A stretch of DNA of 5,413 nt from Hyphomicrobium_A sp041659545 (GTDB lineage Bacteria; Pseudomonadota; Alphaproteobacteria; Rhizobiales; Hyphomicrobiaceae). A model generated the notes under the pieces. That model did no database searches. It was not told the DNA's origin and saw only the letters and a program-made list of their open reading frames with translations. Positions 4,292 to 5,413 of the stretch are shown one piece after another. The position numbers and the translations under genes were made by a program. Within the stretch, counting starts at the first letter, position 1, and every line of letters starts with the position of its first letter. The stretch is taken from positions 1 through 5,413 of the forward strand of contig JBAZYB010000265.1 in NCBI GenBank assembly GCA_041659545.1, written 5' to 3'.

Positions 4292-5413
4292 CAGCCGTGG
4301 CCCTCCTTCACGTGCGCGCTGGAGATTGCCCGTGTCTCGTTGAGTGAGATCGAAGGCTCGCGCGAGGCAATGAGACCGCGTGGCCGCCAAACCATCATCA
4401 GCACCATGGCCAGCCCGAAGATGAGCATCCGATATTGGCCAGGATCGAAGCCAGGCCCGAAGATCGCTTTCAACCAGTCGAGCTCGCGCAGCAGCTCGAT
4501 GCCGCCGATGACCACCACCGCGGCGACGGCGACGCCGACAAGTGATCCCATGCCACCGAGAACGACGATGGCGAGGATGGTTGCCGACTCCATGAACTCG
4601 AACGAGCGCGGGTTGACGAAGCCCTGGCGCGCGCCGAAGAACGCTCCCGCAAGTCCGCCGAACATGGCCCCCATCGCGAAGGCGGTCAGCTTGGTGTTGA
4701 CGGTGTTGATGCCCAGTGAGCGGCAGGCAATCTCGTCCTCGCGCAACGCCTCCCAGGCGCGCCCAACGGGCAGCCGCCGCATGCGCTGGGTGACGAATGC
4801 CACTAGCAGCGCCAGAGCAAGGATGACGTAATAGAGGAACATCGACCGATGCACGGCTGACGTGCCCGGAAACGGAAAGATGTCGGCAAACGTCGTCTCG
4901 CCTGAGCGCGACGTAAACGGAAGCCCGAAGAAGGTGATGCGCGGCGACTGGATGCCGGCGTTGCCGTTGGTGAGAGCCACCCAGTTGATCAGCACCAGGC
5001 GAATGATCTCGCCGAACGCCAGCGTAACGATAGCGAGATAGTCGCCGCGCAGTCGCAGCACCGGGAACCCGAGTAGCATACCCCAGAACGCGGCGAGGAT
5101 GCCGGCGAGGGGCAGGCAGATCCAGAACGCCCATGGCCCGAGCACCGGCACCGTCGCCGGGATCACGTAGGCGGCAATGATGGCGTACGTATAGGCGCCG
5201 ACCGCGTAGAACGCCACATAGCCGAGATCGAGCAGCCCGGCGAGGCCGACAACGATGTTCAGCCCCCAGGCGAGCATCACGTAGATAAGGATCTGCACGC
5301 CGAAGTTATCGATCCACTTGATGGCGCCGCCTTGCCCGGTGAGCATCAGCGCCAGGAAGGGAAACATCAGCAGGATGCCGAGCCCGAGGCGCGGCAACCA
5401 GACCTTATGATGC
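4291..5413 (-). CDS. livM: Branched-chain amino-acid ABC transporter permease LivM (5' end outside window)
   Basis: LivM is one of two membrane subunits (with LivH) forming the translocation path in the inner membrane. Counting from the TTG at 5397 there are 368 residues with about nine hydrophobic segments. Family hallmarks are IKWIDNFGVQILIYVMLAWG, NIVVGLAGLLDLGYVAFYAV, LRLRGDYLAIVTLAFGEIIR, VLINW, NPRSFEFMESA, ILAIVVLGGMGS and YRMLIFGLAMVLMMVWRPRG. GRAWEALREDEIACRSLGIN (212-231) is the cytoplasmic coupling-loop motif that contacts the ATPases. The C-terminal tail ends KEGHG and the stop overlaps livG. The frame is open to the window edge, with HHKVW upstream of the TTG and no ATG. Rhizobial LivM proteins often carry a longer N-terminus, so I treat the gene as truncated at its 5' end rather than starting at TTG. 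No frameshift or missing segment is visible. Confidence 0.93.
   Translation of the reverse strand, partial: HHKVWLPRLGLGILLMFPFLALMLTGQGGAIKWIDNFGVQILIYVMLAWGLNIVVGLAGLLDLGYVAFYAVGAYTYAIIAAYVIPATVPVLGPWAFWICLPLAGILAAFWGMLLGFPVLRLRGDYLAIVTLAFGEIIRLVLINWVALTNGNAGIQSPRITFFGLPFTSRSGETTFADIFPFPGTSAVHRSMFLYYVILALALLVAFVTQRMRRLPVGRAWEALREDEIACRSLGINTVNTKLTAFAMGAMFGGLAGAFFGARQGFVNPRSFEFMESATILAIVVLGGMGSLVGVAVAAVVVIGGIELLRELDWLKAIFGPGFDPGQYRMLIFGLAMVLMMVWRPRGLIASREPSISLNETRAISSAHVKEGHG

Noticed and set aside
4292..5134. Upstream extension of the livG frame (587-residue reading frame on the minus strand)
   Set aside because: The extra 281 residues are Arg/His-rich and unlike any ABC protein, and they lie over livM, whose own frame has full membrane-protein similarity. 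livG starts at 4291 with a good ribosome site.
5395..5397. TTG as the true livM start
   Set aside because: The frame is open to the window edge, no ribosome site can be checked, and related LivM proteins usually extend further upstream. I treat the gene as cut by the window instead.
1..5413. Mobile elements, CRISPR arrays, tRNA/rRNA, toxin-antitoxin or defence genes
   Set aside because: I saw no long terminal repeats, transposase-like frames, regularly spaced repeats, cloverleaf sequences or defence-type motifs. Every sizeable frame is explained by housekeeping or transport genes.

Overview
The window looks like an ordinary stretch of an alphaproteobacterial chromosome, most likely order Hyphomicrobiales and possibly near Hyphomicrobiaceae. 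The reasons are the GC-rich coding sequence, the wording of the PurB and Liv proteins, a DUF6867-type membrane protein inside a liv operon, and a LivG with the long mid-domain insert seen in rhizobial homologues. This assignment comes from remembered family sequences, not from a database search.

Layout. Positions 1-257 (minus) hold the first 85 codons of purB (adenylosuccinate lyase), which runs off the left edge. Positions 258-692 are a 435-base non-coding region, less GC-rich than its surroundings. It is the shared upstream region of purB (leftward) and a small 66-residue gene at 693-893 (rightward), and it contains several short inverted repeats. A strong hairpin terminator at 986-1018 ends the small gene and separates it from the convergent operon on its right.

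Positions 1051-5413 (minus) are one tightly packed branched-chain (or other) amino-acid ABC transporter operon. In transcription order it reads livM (5' end cut by the right edge), livG, livF, a DUF6867-type three-helix membrane protein, then livK. livM/livG overlap by one base (TGATG) and livG/livF by four (ATGA). livF and the DUF6867 gene are separated by about 18 bases. livK comes last, after an 80-base spacer carrying an 8-bp hairpin with a GNRA-type loop. The second permease, livH, is not in the window and would be expected beyond position 5413.

How they work together. LivK captures the substrate outside the inner membrane, LivM (with LivH) forms the channel, and LivG and LivF hydrolyse ATP. 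The DUF6867-type protein is an uncharacterised membrane companion. LivK here carries a lipobox, so it is probably tethered to the membrane rather than free in the periplasm.

I found no mobile element, CRISPR array, tRNA, rRNA, toxin-antitoxin or defence system, and no convincing new system. The points most worth a second look are the lipoprotein LivK with Asp at +2, the enlarged LivG insert, the unknown membrane protein, the small gene opposite purB and the intercistronic hairpin before livK.
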